Shown: positions 19,271 to 31,919 of the stretch, piece after piece
Layout of the letters: every line of letters begins with the position of its first letter
Numbering within the stretch: position 1 is the stretch's first letter
Source of the DNA: Symsagittifera roscoffensis
Lineage: Eukaryota > Xenacoelomorpha > Acoela > Convolutidae
Reading direction: 5' to 3'
NCBI RefSeq assembly: GCF_963678635.1
Contig: NC_087066.1
Location: 9,948,723-10,012,722 of the forward strand
Length of the DNA: 64,000 bases
The notes under the pieces: model-generated
Told to the model about the DNA's origin: nothing
Database searches by the model: none
The model's input: only the letters and a program-made list of their open reading frames with translations
Translations under genes and position numbers: made by a program

Positions 19271-20269
19271 TTGGAGATTGCAAACGGGAAATTTTTAAAT
19301 CCTATGTATTATGAAGTGACAGTTTCCTTGATGGCAAGCTTCAGATGGTAAGTTTCACAAAAAAAGTTCAAATTTTTTCCATTCAAACTTTTTATATTTG
19401 CTTATTAAAGCATAGTAGTGTCCGTAAACAAAATTTTTCTTAGAATAAAAAGTCAAATTTGCAACAGATGTTACACTGCGGTGAGTGAAGATGCTGATGT
19501 TAGTAAAAAAACCAACTGATTGTATTTTTAAGCGTTGTAGTGGACGCAAACAAAAATCTCATAAAAATATGACAAAAAAGTAACACCAGATGTTAGCCCC
19601 CACGGTAAGCAGGGACTCCGATTTCGTAAACAAATTCTCGAAATATTGCTTTTGATTTATTAAGCGTAAAAAATGTTTAGTCTAACAGATGAGGTAAGTT
19701 TTGGCAACAACAGAAAAGTTTTGAAACTCGTTCGCTGAATTTTAAAACGAACTAATTTCACAGTTGAAGTTTTCCTTTTTCCGATTTAATTTCTTAAACC
19801 ATCATCTCCATTCAACGCAAAAATCGCATCTCTCTTCATTTTCAATTATCAATTTATTTTAAATGTCTTTAGAACCTCACTCTGACAAAAATTTTAAAGA
19901 AACGATTTAACCTGTGGATAATGAAAATGTGTAGTGTATACATCTTTCCCAGAAAAATCTTGAAAAAATTGGCGTCGAAGCAAAAAAAAAATTTTTCTGT
20001 AAAAACTACCTATTTGGAATCTTTAATAAAATCAACCACATTCAGTTGACTTTTTTTTCGTTTTATCGAACTTACTGCCCCAGTATTCAAAAATAATTGA
20101 TTTCTCCAAATTTTCCGATGTATTCCCAGATTTCTCGACTGGACTTCAGCAAACCGTAAGTTTATTTTGATAATAAACAAAACGTTCAATTACAAATACA
20201 AGTGACAGTTACAAAACTACAATTACAGTAAGAAACACCACATCATATCAATTTATATTCAAATAAAAA

Positions 20270-20570
20270 GTAACATCCTGCGTTCTTACATATATTCACT
20301 GATAAAATTCGAAACATTATATCATGAACTTTATTCAAGGTCTTCTGGTAGAATTTAAAGAAGAAATGTTGAATAAATTGCGTAAACACCACACAAATTA
20401 TCAGTTTTTTGAAGTTTCATTTGAAGCATGCGCTGGTATTTTTTTCTTTAAAAAGGAATATTTCAAACGATTTTTTACCAAAAACTCAGCGAAATGATAA
20501 GTTTTGTCCAAACGAGCCATCATGATCCAGTGTTCTCCTCTATCATTGCTTAAAGCTGAGTTAACTATTG
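20270..20570 (-). pseudogene. Maverick adenovirus-type cysteine protease fragment (unit 2)
   Basis: Near-identical copy of 11,620-11,920 with the same GEHWIMMARL stretch and the same breaks. The inactivation therefore predates the tandem duplication. Confidence 0.7.
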
Positions 20571-20785
20571 CAAAAGAATATTTTATTATTTTAGGAAGTT
20601 CATAAGAGGGATAAGACGCCGTTTACTTGAACCTCGGCTCAGTAATTCTTTTAATAGTTAGCAGAAGTGAAAAATTATCCAGTTTTGCATTCGTTAGTTG
20701 ATTTACATCTAAAAACAGAGAAAGTGATATTTTGATAGTGCCATTTAGAATAAAAAAGTAGCGTTGATGGTTTTCGAGAACTTAA

Positions 20786-21513
20786 TCACTGTTTCAACAT
20801 AACGTCAAACACAAGTCTTATGAGCTTGACAAAGGTTATTGAACACTGTTTTACAGTGTAGGCTGTAGAAATTTCTCGGGTTTTTAATTGGACATCATTC
20901 ATCTGGAGATTGGGTCTGACAAAAAACAAAATAGATAGTACAGAGACAAAAACAAAGAAAAATCCCAAAAAGTTACAATATCCGATTTTGTCATTTTGAT
21001 CATTTGATAATTTTTTTTCCATGACTATAAGTTCCGTTACTTGCTCCAAGGGAAATTGGAAAAACATTTTTAATCTCAATTCTTCTCCACTAAGTTCCGG
21101 ATAATGCAACTGTTCAGCTGCATCCGGTAGTCAAGTCATGTCAAAACTAGAATTAAGTGACTTTGAAAATCTTTCACAGGAAGAGCTGGAAAGTCTTCCT
21201 TAAACTGTATCGCTTTCATTGTTGTAACATAGGGGCAACAAGGAGATGTTGTTTCTAATGAAACAATTGCGCTTCCACCCCAAAAAAGTCTAAGCTCTCT
21301 CAAATCAAGTTGCGGATAATTGAAAAGATGTTCACGAAACGATCCTGCAATAGCTGAAATTGTATTCGTTGCAACAGCTATTCCTCTGATTGAAGCATTT
21401 TTGAAAACATTTTCCTGAATAAATTGGTTTCGACGAGATGAAATAATGAAGGTTCTTCCTATAGCTTCCATATCATCATAATGAGCAGGTTCTTTTTCAA
21501 GATTCCCTTGCAA
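20786..21513 (-). pseudogene. Maverick major capsid protein, 3' part, broken (unit 2)
   Basis: Copy of 12,135-12,862. The two frames (21,513-21,136 and 21,109-20,786) translate identically to unit 1, including the shared frameshift and stop, so it was already dead when duplicated. Confidence 0.82.
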
Positions 21514-22567
21514 GTAATGATGATTATGTCCTAGAGTTCTTCTAGTAAACAGCGAAAAATCAACAATTATTCAAAGAAAGGTTTTTTGATGGTTTTAAAA
21601 AATAAAAATCAGAACTTAAAGCAAAAACAAAGGATGATTCAGATGAGGAACCACAAACTTACTTAATTTTTGTAAACAATCTACTACATTCTCTATTCTC
21701 CAATTGTAAAATTTGTATCAACAATACAATGGCTTACAACGCCAATGACTTATATCCTCATAAAGCCCAAATATCGAACGAACACAACAATCGGACTCTC
21801 AGACAGCATGTAAATTGTAGGTCTAGCTCGACTTAGTTTAATTTGAACTTTGGTTTTTGGTAGTATTAGTTTTTGGTAGTATAAGTAAACAAACCAATGG
21901 TAAGCTTCCCATAGATTGAAGAAATTATCCCTGTTACTAAAGAATTTGCTCTATCAGTGAACGGATGCAAATCAAATGCTTACGGAAACTCTTCAAAACT
22001 ATATCCATGACAAGCAAGTATTCCTTTTTTACTCACTGACGAAGAGTTGAGTTCGTTCATTAATTGTGCTTTATAGGGATACAATCCATTGGCGTTGTAA
22101 ACCCTTGTACTGTTTTAAAAATTTCACAATTGGAGGTTAGAGAATGTAGTTGATTGCTTAATTAAATTAAGTAAGTTTGTGGTTCCTCATCTGATTCGTC
22201 CTCTGATTTTGCTTTAAGTTCTGATTTTCATTTTTTGAAAGCATCAAAAAATCTTCCTTTGAATAATTGAAGCTTCAAGCTGAGGTGGGTGTCAAGCAAA
22301 TCCAATTATAGATTACAGTCCGTCTCAAATTCAAACTCAATACTGCTTTCATCTAGAGAGAAACTGGGAAATACTTTTTGTGTGTAAGATGAAATAATTG
22401 TTTCGAAAACTGGGACTTTATCAAAAATCTCCAAAGAAGAATTTTAAAAAACTCCGTTCCGAAAATGACTACTTTGATTTATACTCAATTTATTTTGTCA
22501 AAAATGTTTTTGCGATAGCTACTGGCTTTCACTCGACTTTTTCATGAAGTGTTCTTTCTAGTTCTAG
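21416..22567 (-). repeat. Internal repeat copy a (unit 2)
   Basis: Equivalent of 12,765-13,916. Between about 21,978 and 22,520 it carries private differences not found in the other three copies (for example CATTAATTGTG versus CATTTATTGGG near 22,060). Confidence 0.8.
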
Positions 22568-22569
22568 TT

Positions 22570-23440
22570 TGAACTCTGACAAATCTCAAACAATTGTCTA
22601 CAGCAACTAAGCAATACTTAACTCCATTGTTTTAATTAGCTAACTTGTCTACAAAAGCCAAGTTCATACACTAGGTTTCTTCGTAAACAACTTGTTGGTG
22701 GACAAATTTTTGTATAAGATGTCTGGGTTTAAAAAAAGTTACTAGTTTATTTTTTGATAAACCGTTTGTTTTACTCAAGTTTTGCCCAGATCCGTATGCA
22801 GCTCTACCCATTGAATACAATCTAATTGGTCTTACCATTTCAGATTTTGAAAGGGATCCAAGTTCCTCTGTTTTTTGCTTTGGTATTTTTGTTGATAACA
22901 AGTTTAGATGGAGTTTGAGTTGCTTCCAAAATGGTGAAAAAACATCTGGAAAATTCATGTTTTATCGCTTTAATGCGCGCACAACGTCTTGAAGAGAGTA
23001 GTTTCTATCTCGATTATCTAGTAGAATGTTTTCTGACTGGCTCAGTTTATTTTTTGGAGAATTCAAAAATAAATCAATAATGTGCTTACTCTTACTCGTT
23101 TTCAATCTTGCATTTACAGCTTCGTAAACAAAATCAAAGTTTTTTGGTACAATCTCCTCTTTTTCTTTTTCAGTTTTTGTTTTCTTGGATGTTTACTTTG
23201 TGATGCTAAACTGATTACTGAATTAAAACAATCTGTTCTATTCTCTGTCAATCGTTTAACGACAAATGCATTGAATAGAAATATGAACTGCCACCATTTA
23301 GTTGAACTTAAAATAGAGATAACAACTGTACCCCTCTAGTTGAACTTAAATGAGTTCTTCTTTTGTGTACAGAAGTTCTTTTTTGTCTGAAACTTTTCTC
23401 TCTTCGATATTTAACTACGTTTTTTTTCCGAATAATTTGG
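22570..23440 (-). pseudogene. Maverick integrase N-terminal region, fragment (unit 2)
   Basis: Copy of 13,920-14,790, again lacking the catalytic core. The minus-strand frame 22,958-22,671 translates as in unit 1. Confidence 0.7.
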
Positions 23441-24474
23441 TTTCGACGAGATGAAATAATGAAAGTTCTTCCTATGGCTTCCATATCATCATAATGAGCA
23501 GGTTCTCTTTCATGATTCCCTTGCAAGTAATGATGATTATGCCCTAGAGTTCTTCTAGTAAACAGCGAACAATCAACAAGTATTCAAAGAAAGTTTTTTT
23601 GATGGTTTAAAAAAATAAAAATCAGAACTTAAAGTGAAATCAAAGGATGATTCAGATGAGAACCACAAACTTACTTAATTTTTGTAAACAATCTACTACA
23701 TTCTCTATTCTCCAATTGTAAAATTTGTATTAACATCACAATGGCTTACAACGCCAATGAATTAGATCCTCATAAAGCCCAAATATCGAACGAACACAAC
23801 AATCGGACTCTCAGACAGCATGTAAATTGTAGGTCTAGCTCGATTTAGTTTAATTCGAACTTTGGTAACGGATGCAAATCAAATGTTTACGGAAACTCTT
23901 CAAAACTATATCCATGACAAGCAAGTATTCCTTTTTTACTCACTGACGAAGAGTTGAATTCGTTCATTTATTGGGCTTTATGGGGATACAATCCATTGGC
24001 GTTGTAAACTCTTGTGCTGTTAAAAAAAAATTCACAATTGGAGGTTAGAGAATGTAGTTGATTGCTTAATTAAATTAAGTAAGTTTGTGGTTCCTCATCT
24101 GATTCGTCCTCTGATTTTGCTTTAAGTTCTGATTTTCATTTTTTGAAAGCATCAAAAAATCTTCCTTTGAATAATTGAAGCTTCAAGCTGAGGTGGGTGT
24201 CAAGCAAATCCAATTATAGATTACAGTCCGTCTCAAATTCAAACTCAATACTGCTTTCATCTAGAGAGAAACTGGGAAATACTTTTTGTGTGTAAGATGA
24301 AATAATTGGTTCGAAAACTGGGACTTTATCAAAAATCTTCAAAGAAGAATTTTAAAAAGCTCCGTTCCGAAAATGACTACTTTGATTTATACTCAATTTA
24401 TTTTGTCAAAAATGTTTTTGCGATAGCGACTGGCTTTCACTCGACTTTTTCATGAAGTGTTCTTTCTAGTTCTA
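23430..24474 (-). repeat. Internal repeat copy b (unit 2)
   Basis: Equivalent of 14,781-15,825 with only scattered single-base differences. It includes the capsid N-side fragment whose minus-strand reading contains AHYDDMEAIGRTFIISS (23,526 downward). Confidence 0.8.
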
Positions 24475-24897
24475 CGCTTGAATTTCTTTTTGCTTTCTCA
24501 CAACTGTTTTCGAACTGTTTCTGTTCCAACAACTTTTGCAAATGTTTTGAGTTTTTTTATGTCCACTAGCGACCTTTTCAATCTCCAGTGCTGCTTTTTG
24601 CAGCTGAAACTATATGTTTCCTAATATAGGGGATTGCACTTCTCCCAAGAGTTTTTGCAACAGCACAAAAACGTCTTCCACGCTGTCTTGCATGTCCACA
24701 AAAAATGGAAAAATTAGTATGAAGTATAAATCGTATGTATTATAAATCAAAAAAGATTATCCGAAATCCTGCGAAACACTAGAGCAACTCTTGTAATTCC
24801 TACGGATACAAAAGTATTTTTTCGCCTGTATAATCCCTCAGTTCTATTTCAACCCCTCAGTTCTATTTTAAGTTCTGTTTTATTTCTATCGCTTTTT

Positions 24898-25465
24898 CTA
24901 TAACTTTTTAACATGTAGATTCGTTAAGAACTGATAATTCATGTAGTGTTTTGTAAGTATAATGTCTCCTTTTTCTACTTTGGAAATGAAAGGAATACAA
25001 CGAAGTAAAGCAGTTTTTGTATCACCTAGAATATTATGATCTGTAATATCACTATATATCATCAGGCAATATATTCCTATATCGTCGTAAGAACACGGAG
25101 GATAATGTGATCCTTTTCCACTCATTATAACCCGTGTCTGGTTTTCTTTTAAATCTCAACCTAGTGCACCTTGGAGTTTTCGAATTGTGGCTCTCATGGC
25201 TACAACTATATCAACATTACTTGAACACAATCCAGGTTCAATATGCATCGGTTCAGTCTTTCTTTTTTTTCCCAGATTTTTTTTTCCCATATATGAAAGT
25301 AAACTATCCTTCAGTCACGTTTTGGTACAATGAATGGTACGATATTTCTGAAATGATGACTTCCCATTCTCCTTTAAGATGTATTTGTTCAAGTAAAAAA
25401 TTTGTTAAAAAAACTAAGACTAACGTTCGGATAACAATTGAAAGAAGCATTAGAAACTAGGTCAT
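24898..25465 (-). pseudogene. Maverick minor capsid (penton-like) protein, broken
   Basis: Minus strand. The 5' part reads GEWEVIISEISYHSLYQNV (about 25,300-25,360). The 3' part (25,125-24,898) reads YSDITDHNILGDTKTALLRC followed by CIPFISKVEKGDI, hallmarks of the Maverick minor capsid protein. Frame changes and stops separate the parts, and the 3' end is lost. It lies between the integrase relic and the capsid-rich left end, on the same strand. Confidence 0.78.
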
Positions 25466-26600
25466 TAGCCATTGTTTTTCACATCTCTCAGAAATTTTCC
25501 AGTTGAGTAATCTGTGCGAATGTTTTTGTAGAAACAAATATTTGCAGTTTGGGAACAATTTTTTTACCATAATCTTTTCTATAACGATTTATTATATGTT
25601 TTGAAGACTGAATCGCTCTCTCTGCAAATTCAGCTTCTGTCTTACTCAATGTTGAGAAAACTTCAATGTCTTTCTCCTGGCAAAAACAATTGCAAGTTCC
25701 CTCATATTCTGTTCTCTTATCAACTCTAAGCTTTTTTCGAGAAATCTTTTTTTGATAGCTTGCAAAGTGATTTTGGCATACTGTGTTTTCATTGTTTGAA
25801 CTCTGACAAATCTCAAAAAATTGTCTACAGCAACTAAGCAATACTTAACTCCATTGTTTTAACTAGCTAACTTGTCTACAAAAGCCAAGTTCATACACTA
25901 GGTTTCTTTGATATACTCAGAAAAAGCTTGAAGTCATCGGAAACAACTTGTTGTTGGACCAATTTTTGTATAAGATGTCTGGGTTTAAAAAAAGTTACTA
26001 GTTTACTTTTTGATAAACCGTTTGTTTTACTCAAGTTTTGCCCAGATCCGTATGCAGCTCTACCCATTGAATACAATCTGTTTGGTCTTACCATTTCAGA
26101 TTTTGAAAGGGATCCAAGTTTCTCTGTTTGTTGCTTTGGTATTTTTGTTGATAACAAGTTTAGATGGAATTTGAGTTTCTTCCAAAATAGTGAAAAAACA
26201 TCTAAAAAACGCATGTTTTATCGCTTTAATGCGCGCACAACGTCTCGAATAGTGTAGTTTCTATCTCGATTATCTAGTAGGATGTTTTCTGACTGGCTCA
26301 GTTTATTTTTTGGAGAATTCAAAAATAAATCAATAATGTGCTTACTCTTACTCGTTTTCAATCTTGCATTTACAGCACTGTAAACAAAATCAAAATTTTT
26401 TGTTACAATCTCCTCTTTTTCTTTCTTCAGTTTTTGTTTCCTTGGATGGGTACTTTGTGATGCTAAGCTGATTACTGAATTAAAACAAACTGTTCCAATC
26501 TCTGTCAATCGTTTAACGACAAATGCATTGAATAGAAATATGAACTGCCACTCTTTAGTTGAACTTAAAATAGAGATAACAACTGTAACCCTCTAGTTGA
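25440..26600 (-). pseudogene. Maverick (cellular-type) DDE integrase, nearly full length but broken
   Basis: Three successive minus-strand frames: 26,508-26,218, 26,214-25,891 and 25,841-25,488. The core shows YCLVAVDNFLRFVRVQTMKT with the first Asp, VDKRTEYEG with the second, and EAEFAERAIQSSKHII with the Glu, so the three acidic positions remain readable. A stop and frame changes interrupt it, including one between LAS and NNGVKYC. The N-terminal half has GRAAYGSGQNLS. This enzyme would join Maverick ends to target DNA; the copy is not translatable as one protein. Confidence 0.85.
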
Positions 26601-26639
26601 ACTTAAATTAGTTCTTCTTTTGTGTACAGAAGTTCTTTT

Positions 26640-27432
26640 TTGTCTGAAACTTATCTCTCTTCGATATTTAACTACGTTTTTTTGCCGATGTTCATGCAGT
26701 TCTCCTCCTAATATGCTCACCAAACACTCGCTCAGAAAACGAAAGAAATCGTTTGGACGATTGAGAATGAAATGTTTTCGAAGTCTTGGGTAAAATTTTT
26801 GAAATATTGGGAGAATAGAGACGTATTGGGTGCTCATCGTCCAAAAACTTTGTCTCTGTTCCAGCTGGTATTAAACTGCGCTAGAACTGAACGATTATCA
26901 GACCAATTTCTAAGTGAATCATCTGTTTTTGTGGTTAAAAAACAGTTAAATGACCATAATAAACCGACAATGCATCTTGATACAAATCTTTTAATTGAGA
27001 TCCTAGACCTAGTTTGTCTTAATGTATTGTTTGGAAACAAGTCTATGTGCTTATTTTGTATATCTACATCTCTCACCAGTTTGCCTTGATGAAATAAATT
27101 GTGCTTGGTGTGTTTTGTTTTCAGACCCCTGTGTCATCAAAATAAGCAGATTCTTAGTTCCGTTTTTAGAACAATCTTCAGTCAAGTCAAAATCTACTCC
27201 TTGGATAAGTTTTGCGTTTGAATCTAAAACGCTTTGCGTTTGAATCTTTAATTTTTTCTTTGCGTTTGAATCTAAAAAAACTGATATTAATGTTGAGAAT
27301 AGTAGAAATTTCTGTCAAATGCTGGTTGAAAAGTACCAACTTTCTTCCAATCAAAGAAGATAAGATTTTCCAGATCCACTTGGACCAACTAGGGAAATAA
27401 AAATTTCTTTTTTTAGATATTATTTTATTCAT
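26640..27432 (-). pseudogene. Maverick FtsK/HerA-type packaging ATPase, broken (copy 1)
   Basis: On the minus strand at about 27,360-27,410 one frame reads ISLVGPSGSGKSYLL, a textbook Walker A P-loop. Downstream pieces in shifting frames include GVDFDLTEDCSKNGTKNLL and RLRKHFILNRPNDFFRF (26,837-26,565). Several TGA/TAA codons follow the P-loop. In Mavericks this ATPase packages DNA into capsids, and it lies upstream of the integrase here on the same strand. Confidence 0.8.
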
Positions 27433-27974
27433 AACTTCTGAGAAGGTAAAACAAAATCGTCTGTAATTGATAAGATAGCTACCAAAACTGACGTTTCTTC
27501 ACATTTTGTGGATAACAATATTCGAGCAATTGCACATACTAGCATCAAAACTATAACAAAATATCGGCTAAGAAAAACTAAATTAGACCTATTACATGTA
27601 CGTCCAAACAGCTTCCAGGATTTTCATTCATGATTTTCTTCATCACAAACCAAATTTTCTAAGACTATGGGCTTGTGAGATTGATCTGCCATTTCTAGAA
27701 AAAAAAAGTAGTTTAAGACATTTAGCTGAAGTTCAAAAAAGTAATACAATAGTAATATTATGATTTAAATCTTATTAAATAACGTCTCGTTAAAGTCCAC
27801 GTTTCGTATGCAAAAACTTTTTTTTGTAGTCAGTGAAATTTTTTTGCATGACAAAATGGGTAGTTGCTCTACCTCTAATCATATTCTTCATCTTAGAAAA
27901 ACAAATTCTGAATTTTTGGGTATGCGTAGTCATCCAAGTTTGTAACTTTTGATTTCAAAATTTCTGACAGAGTT

Positions 27975-28289
27975 TTACTTTTTTGATAGATTTTTGCAAA
28001 AAATTCCGTTTCTGATGTTACTAAATTTTTTAAAACATTTTTTCAAGTTCAGTTTATGTTTTGTAACGGCTTCTCCAACTGATTCCCTGAGTATGCTTCG
28101 TACACCAAGTACATTGGGATGTTGATTTGAGTTTTTTTGGAGGAAGAAAAAATATCCTACAGTTTTCACATCATTATAAACTCCTATCTCTTTCACTATA
28201 TTGTTTTCAGTACATTCAGTATCCAAAACAACCAGACTCATTACAATAACTGTTTTCTCTGGAGTTTTTTTGATCAAAACGACTAACAA
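27975..28289 (-). pseudogene. Exonuclease-like fragment in the Maverick (copy 1)
   Basis: A 104-codon minus-strand frame begins with a hydrophobic strand then VVLDTECTENNIVKEIGVY. This resembles motif I (D-x-E) of DEDD/DnaQ-type 3'-5' exonucleases. The later part is Lys-rich and unclear, and motifs II and III were not found. It could instead be an unrelated accessory gene of the element. Sits upstream of the ATPase on the same strand. Confidence 0.45.
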
Positions 28290-28439
28290 TCAAACAAAGC
28301 ATATATTGACGAGGCAAAAATTTTGACATTTAAAGAAAATTATTCCTTAATACTCATACTGTTCAACTCAAATACTGAAAGAAAATTGCTTTCAGTGGAT
28401 AGTTATTTAAAATGTAAAATAAAAAAACCATAAATAACA

Positions 28440-29250
28440 CAATTTATTGTACTTTAAAATTCTCAGCAAACGAAGTCTCCCAAAATTTGTGACAATTGTT
28501 TGACTTCGTTCAAAATCTAACTGACATAAGCAACCTCTTTTATTGCTTCATTCTCTCTTGCAGTAAAGAGTCGAATTTGAATTTAGGGAGGCTTGTTAAC
28601 AATTTTGCTCTAGATTGTGACACAAACTTGTCTTCTGAATTTCTGTCACACACTTTGTTGCCGTTAGCAAGCTCCTGATTCATTTTTGACTCTTTGTCAG
28701 AAGTGAGTTCTAATATAGAATTGAAGATAAGCTTTTCAGTATTGTGAATAGCAATTTTTAGCGTTCAAAAAAAAGCAGGGTTCGAAGTTAGTTTTCCCAT
28801 TATAGGATTTTTAGGGGCAAACAAATCCTCTAATCCTTGTTTGATTTTTAGAAAAATCAGTATAATTGGAACTGGTGTTTTTCTTGAGTACACTTTGATT
28901 AGAGGAGTAAACTGATCAAATAAGGAGAAGTAGGAGAAATGTTATTGAGACTAAATGAAAATAGAAGTAAACAGTATGAGTATTTCAATTAACATAAAAG
29001 GAAGTAGAGTTATAATTGGAATTTTATATATTCCATATTTAGTCACCCCAATAATATATAGTATCTGGTCTGTAGTCGTGTTCAATCGGATTTCAGCTTC
29101 CTTTCAGGAAAACTTTTTATTAAAATTCGCATCCAATCAGAAATGAAGTTCCATTTACGGGATTTTTACAATTTGTCGTTTCCAATCAGAAAAAAGCCCA
29201 GTTTTCTTCTGGTTTTGTCAATAATCAGAGGTAAGTTTACCTTTTAAGGA
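28440..29250. other. Maverick-internal DNA, no gene recognised (copy at 31,098-31,905)
   Basis: Short frames in both strands, including minus-strand SRAKLLTSLPKFKFDSLLQE at about 28,570-28,630, without family signatures. Probably decayed coding DNA of the element. Confidence 0.4.
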
Positions 29251-29299
29251 TTCAAATCTCCAAATTAGTTCTTCTTTTGTGTACAGAAGTTCTTTTTTG

Positions 29300-30089
29300 T
29301 CTGAAACTTATCTCTCTTCGATATTTAACTACGTTTTTTTGCCGATGTTCTTGCAGTTCTCCTCCTAATATGCTCACCAAACACTCGCTCAGAAAACGAA
29401 AGAAATCGTTTGGACGATTGAGAATGAAATGTTTTCGAAGTCTTGGGTAAAATTTTTGAAATATTGGGAGAATAGAGACGTATTGGGTGCTCATCGTCCA
29501 AAAACTTTGTCTCTGTTCCAGCTGGTATTAAACTGCGCTAGAACTGAACGATTATCAGACCAATTTCTAAGTGAATCATCTGTTTTTGTGGTTAAAAAAC
29601 AGTTAAATGACCATAATAAACCGACAATGCATCTTGATACAAGTCTTTTAATTGAGATCCTAGACCTAGTTTGTCTTAATGTATTGTTTGGAAACAAGTC
29701 TATGTGCTTATTTTGTATATCTACATCTCTCACCAGTTTGCCTTGATGAAATAAATTGTGCTTGGTGTGTTTTGTTTTCAGACCCCTGTGTCATCAAAAT
29801 AAGCAGATTCTTAGTTCCGTTTTTAGAACAATCTTCAGTCAAGTCAAAATCTACTCCTTGGATAAGTTTTGCGTTTGAATCTAAAACGCTTTGCGTTTGA
29901 ATCTTTAATTTTTTCTTTGCGTTTGAATCTAAAAAAACTGATATTAATGTTGAGAATAGTAGAAATTTCTGTCAAATGCTGGTTGAAAAGTACCAACTTT
30001 CTTCCAATCAAAGAAGATAAGATTTTCCAGATCCACTTGGACCAACTAGGGAAATAAAAATTTCTTTTTTTAGATATTATTTTATTCAT
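29300..30089 (-). pseudogene. Maverick packaging ATPase, broken (copy 2)
   Basis: Copy of 26,640-27,432 made by the 2.66-kb duplication, with the Walker A segment at about 30,020-30,070 and the same stops and frame changes. Confidence 0.8.
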
Positions 30090-30631
30090 AACTTCTGAGA
30101 AGGTAAAACAAAATCGTCTGTAATTGATAAGATAGCTACCAAAACTGACGTTTCTTCACATTTTGTGGATAACAATATTCGAGCAATTGCACATACTAGC
30201 ATCAAAACTATAACAAAATATCGGCTAAGAAAAACTAAATTAGACCTATTACATGTACGTCCAAACAGCTTCCAGGATTTTCATTCATGATTTTCTTCAT
30301 CACAAACCAAATTTTCTAAGACTATGGGCTTGTGAGATTGATCTGCCATTTCTAGAAAAAAAAAGTAGTTTAAGACATTTAGCTGAAGTTCAAAAAAGTA
30401 ATACAATAGTAATATTATGATTTAAATCTTATTAAATAACGTCTCGTTAAAGTCCACGTTTCGTATGCAAAAACTTTTTTTTGTAGTCAGTGAAATTTTT
30501 TTGCATGACAAAATGGGTAGTTGCTCTACCTCTAATCATATTCTTCATCTTAGAAAAACAAATTCTGAATTTTTGGGTATGCGTAGTCATCCAAGTGTGT
30601 AACTTTTGATTTCAAAATTTCTGACAGAGTT

Positions 30632-30946
30632 TTACTTTTTTGATAGATTTTTGCAAAAAATTCCGTTTCTGATGTTACTAAATTTTTTAAAACATTTTTT
30701 CAAGTTCAGTTTATGTTTTGTAACGGCTTCTCCAACTGATTCCCTGAGTATGCTTCGTACACCAAGTACATTGGGATGTTGATTTGAGTTTTTTTGGAGG
30801 AAGAAAAAATATCCTACAGTTTTCACATCATTATAAACTCCTATCTCTTTCACTATATTGTTTTCAGTACATTCAGTATCCAAAACAACCAGACTCATTA
30901 CAATAACTGTTTTCTCTGGAGTTTTTTTGATCAAAACGACTAACAA
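30632..30946 (-). pseudogene. Exonuclease-like fragment in the Maverick (copy 2)
   Basis: Identical translation to 27,975-28,289, carried by the second 2.66-kb copy. Confidence 0.45.
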
Positions 30947-31919
30947 TCAAACAAAGCATATATTGACGAGGCAAAAATTTTGACATTTAAAGAAAATTAT
31001 TCCTTAATACTCATACTGTTCAACTCAAATACTGAAAGAAAATTGCTTTCAGTGGATAGTTATTTAAAATGTAAAATAAAAAAAACCATAAATAACACAA
31101 TTTATTGTACTTTAAAATTCTCAGCAAACGAAGTCTCCCAAAATTTGTGACAATTGTTTGACTTCGTTCAAAATCTAACTGACATAAGCAACCTCTTTTA
31201 TTGCTTCATTCTCTCTTGCAGTAAAGAGTCGAATTTGAATTTAGGGAGGCTTGTTAACAATTTTGCTCTAGATTGTGACACAAACTTGTCTTCTGTATTT
31301 ATGTCACACACTTTGTTGCCGTTAGCAAGCTCCTGATTCATTTTTGACTCTTTGTCAGAAGTGAGTTCTAATATAGAATTGAAGATAAGCTTTTCAGTAT
31401 TGTGAATAGCAATTTTTAGCGTTCAAAAAAAAGCAGGGTTCGAAGTTAGTTTTCCCATTATAGGATTTTTAGGGGCAAACAAATCCTCTAATCCTTGTTT
31501 GATTTTTAGAAAAATCAGTATAATTGGAACTGGTGTTTTTCTTGAGTACACTTTGATTAGAGGAGTAAACTGATCAAATAAGGAGAAGTAGGAGAAATGT
31601 TATTGAGACTAAATGAAAATAGAAGTAAACAGTATGAGTATTTCAATTAACATAAAAGGAAGTAGAGTTATAATTGGAATTTTATATATTCCATATTTAG
31701 TCACCCCAATAATATATAGTATCTGGTCTGTAGTCGTGTTCAATCGGATTTCAGCTTCCTTTCAGGAAAACTTTTTATTAAAATTCGCATCCAATCAGAA
31801 ATGAAGTTCCATTTACGGGATTTTTACAATTTGTCGTTTCCAATCAGAAAAAAGCCCAGTTTTCTTCTGGTTTTGTCAATAATCAGAGGTAAGTTTACCT
31901 TCTAAGGACTCAAATCTCC

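Larger units (their letters stand above)
16211..24855 (+). repeat. 8.65-kb tandem segmental duplication, unit 2
   Basis: Second copy of the block. It starts with TTTGTTTAG, the 3' splice site of ATPase intron 10, and runs to about 24,855, where unit 1 has its junction. Beyond that point unit 2 continues into the rest of the Maverick, so the broken end belongs to unit 1. Indels are single bases; one stretch (21,978-22,520) is unusually different. Confidence 0.95.
26605..29261. repeat. 2.66-kb tandem duplication inside the Maverick, copy 1
   Basis: Repeats directly at 29,262-31,919 with an offset of 2,657-2,658 bp and only scattered substitutions. The copies abut with no spacer. Confidence 0.95.
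29262..31919. repeat. 2.66-kb tandem duplication inside the Maverick, copy 2
   Basis: Second copy, starting AAATTAGTTCTTC and ending at CAAATCTCCC, where copy 1 meets copy 2. The low divergence shows a recent event, long after gene decay. Confidence 0.95.

Noticed and set aside
25134-25460. 108-codon plus-strand ORF
   Set aside because: Antisense shadow of the minor-capsid relic.
28496-28678. 60-codon plus-strand ORF (copy at 31,154)
   Set aside because: Opposite to decayed minus-strand coding remnants; no signature.
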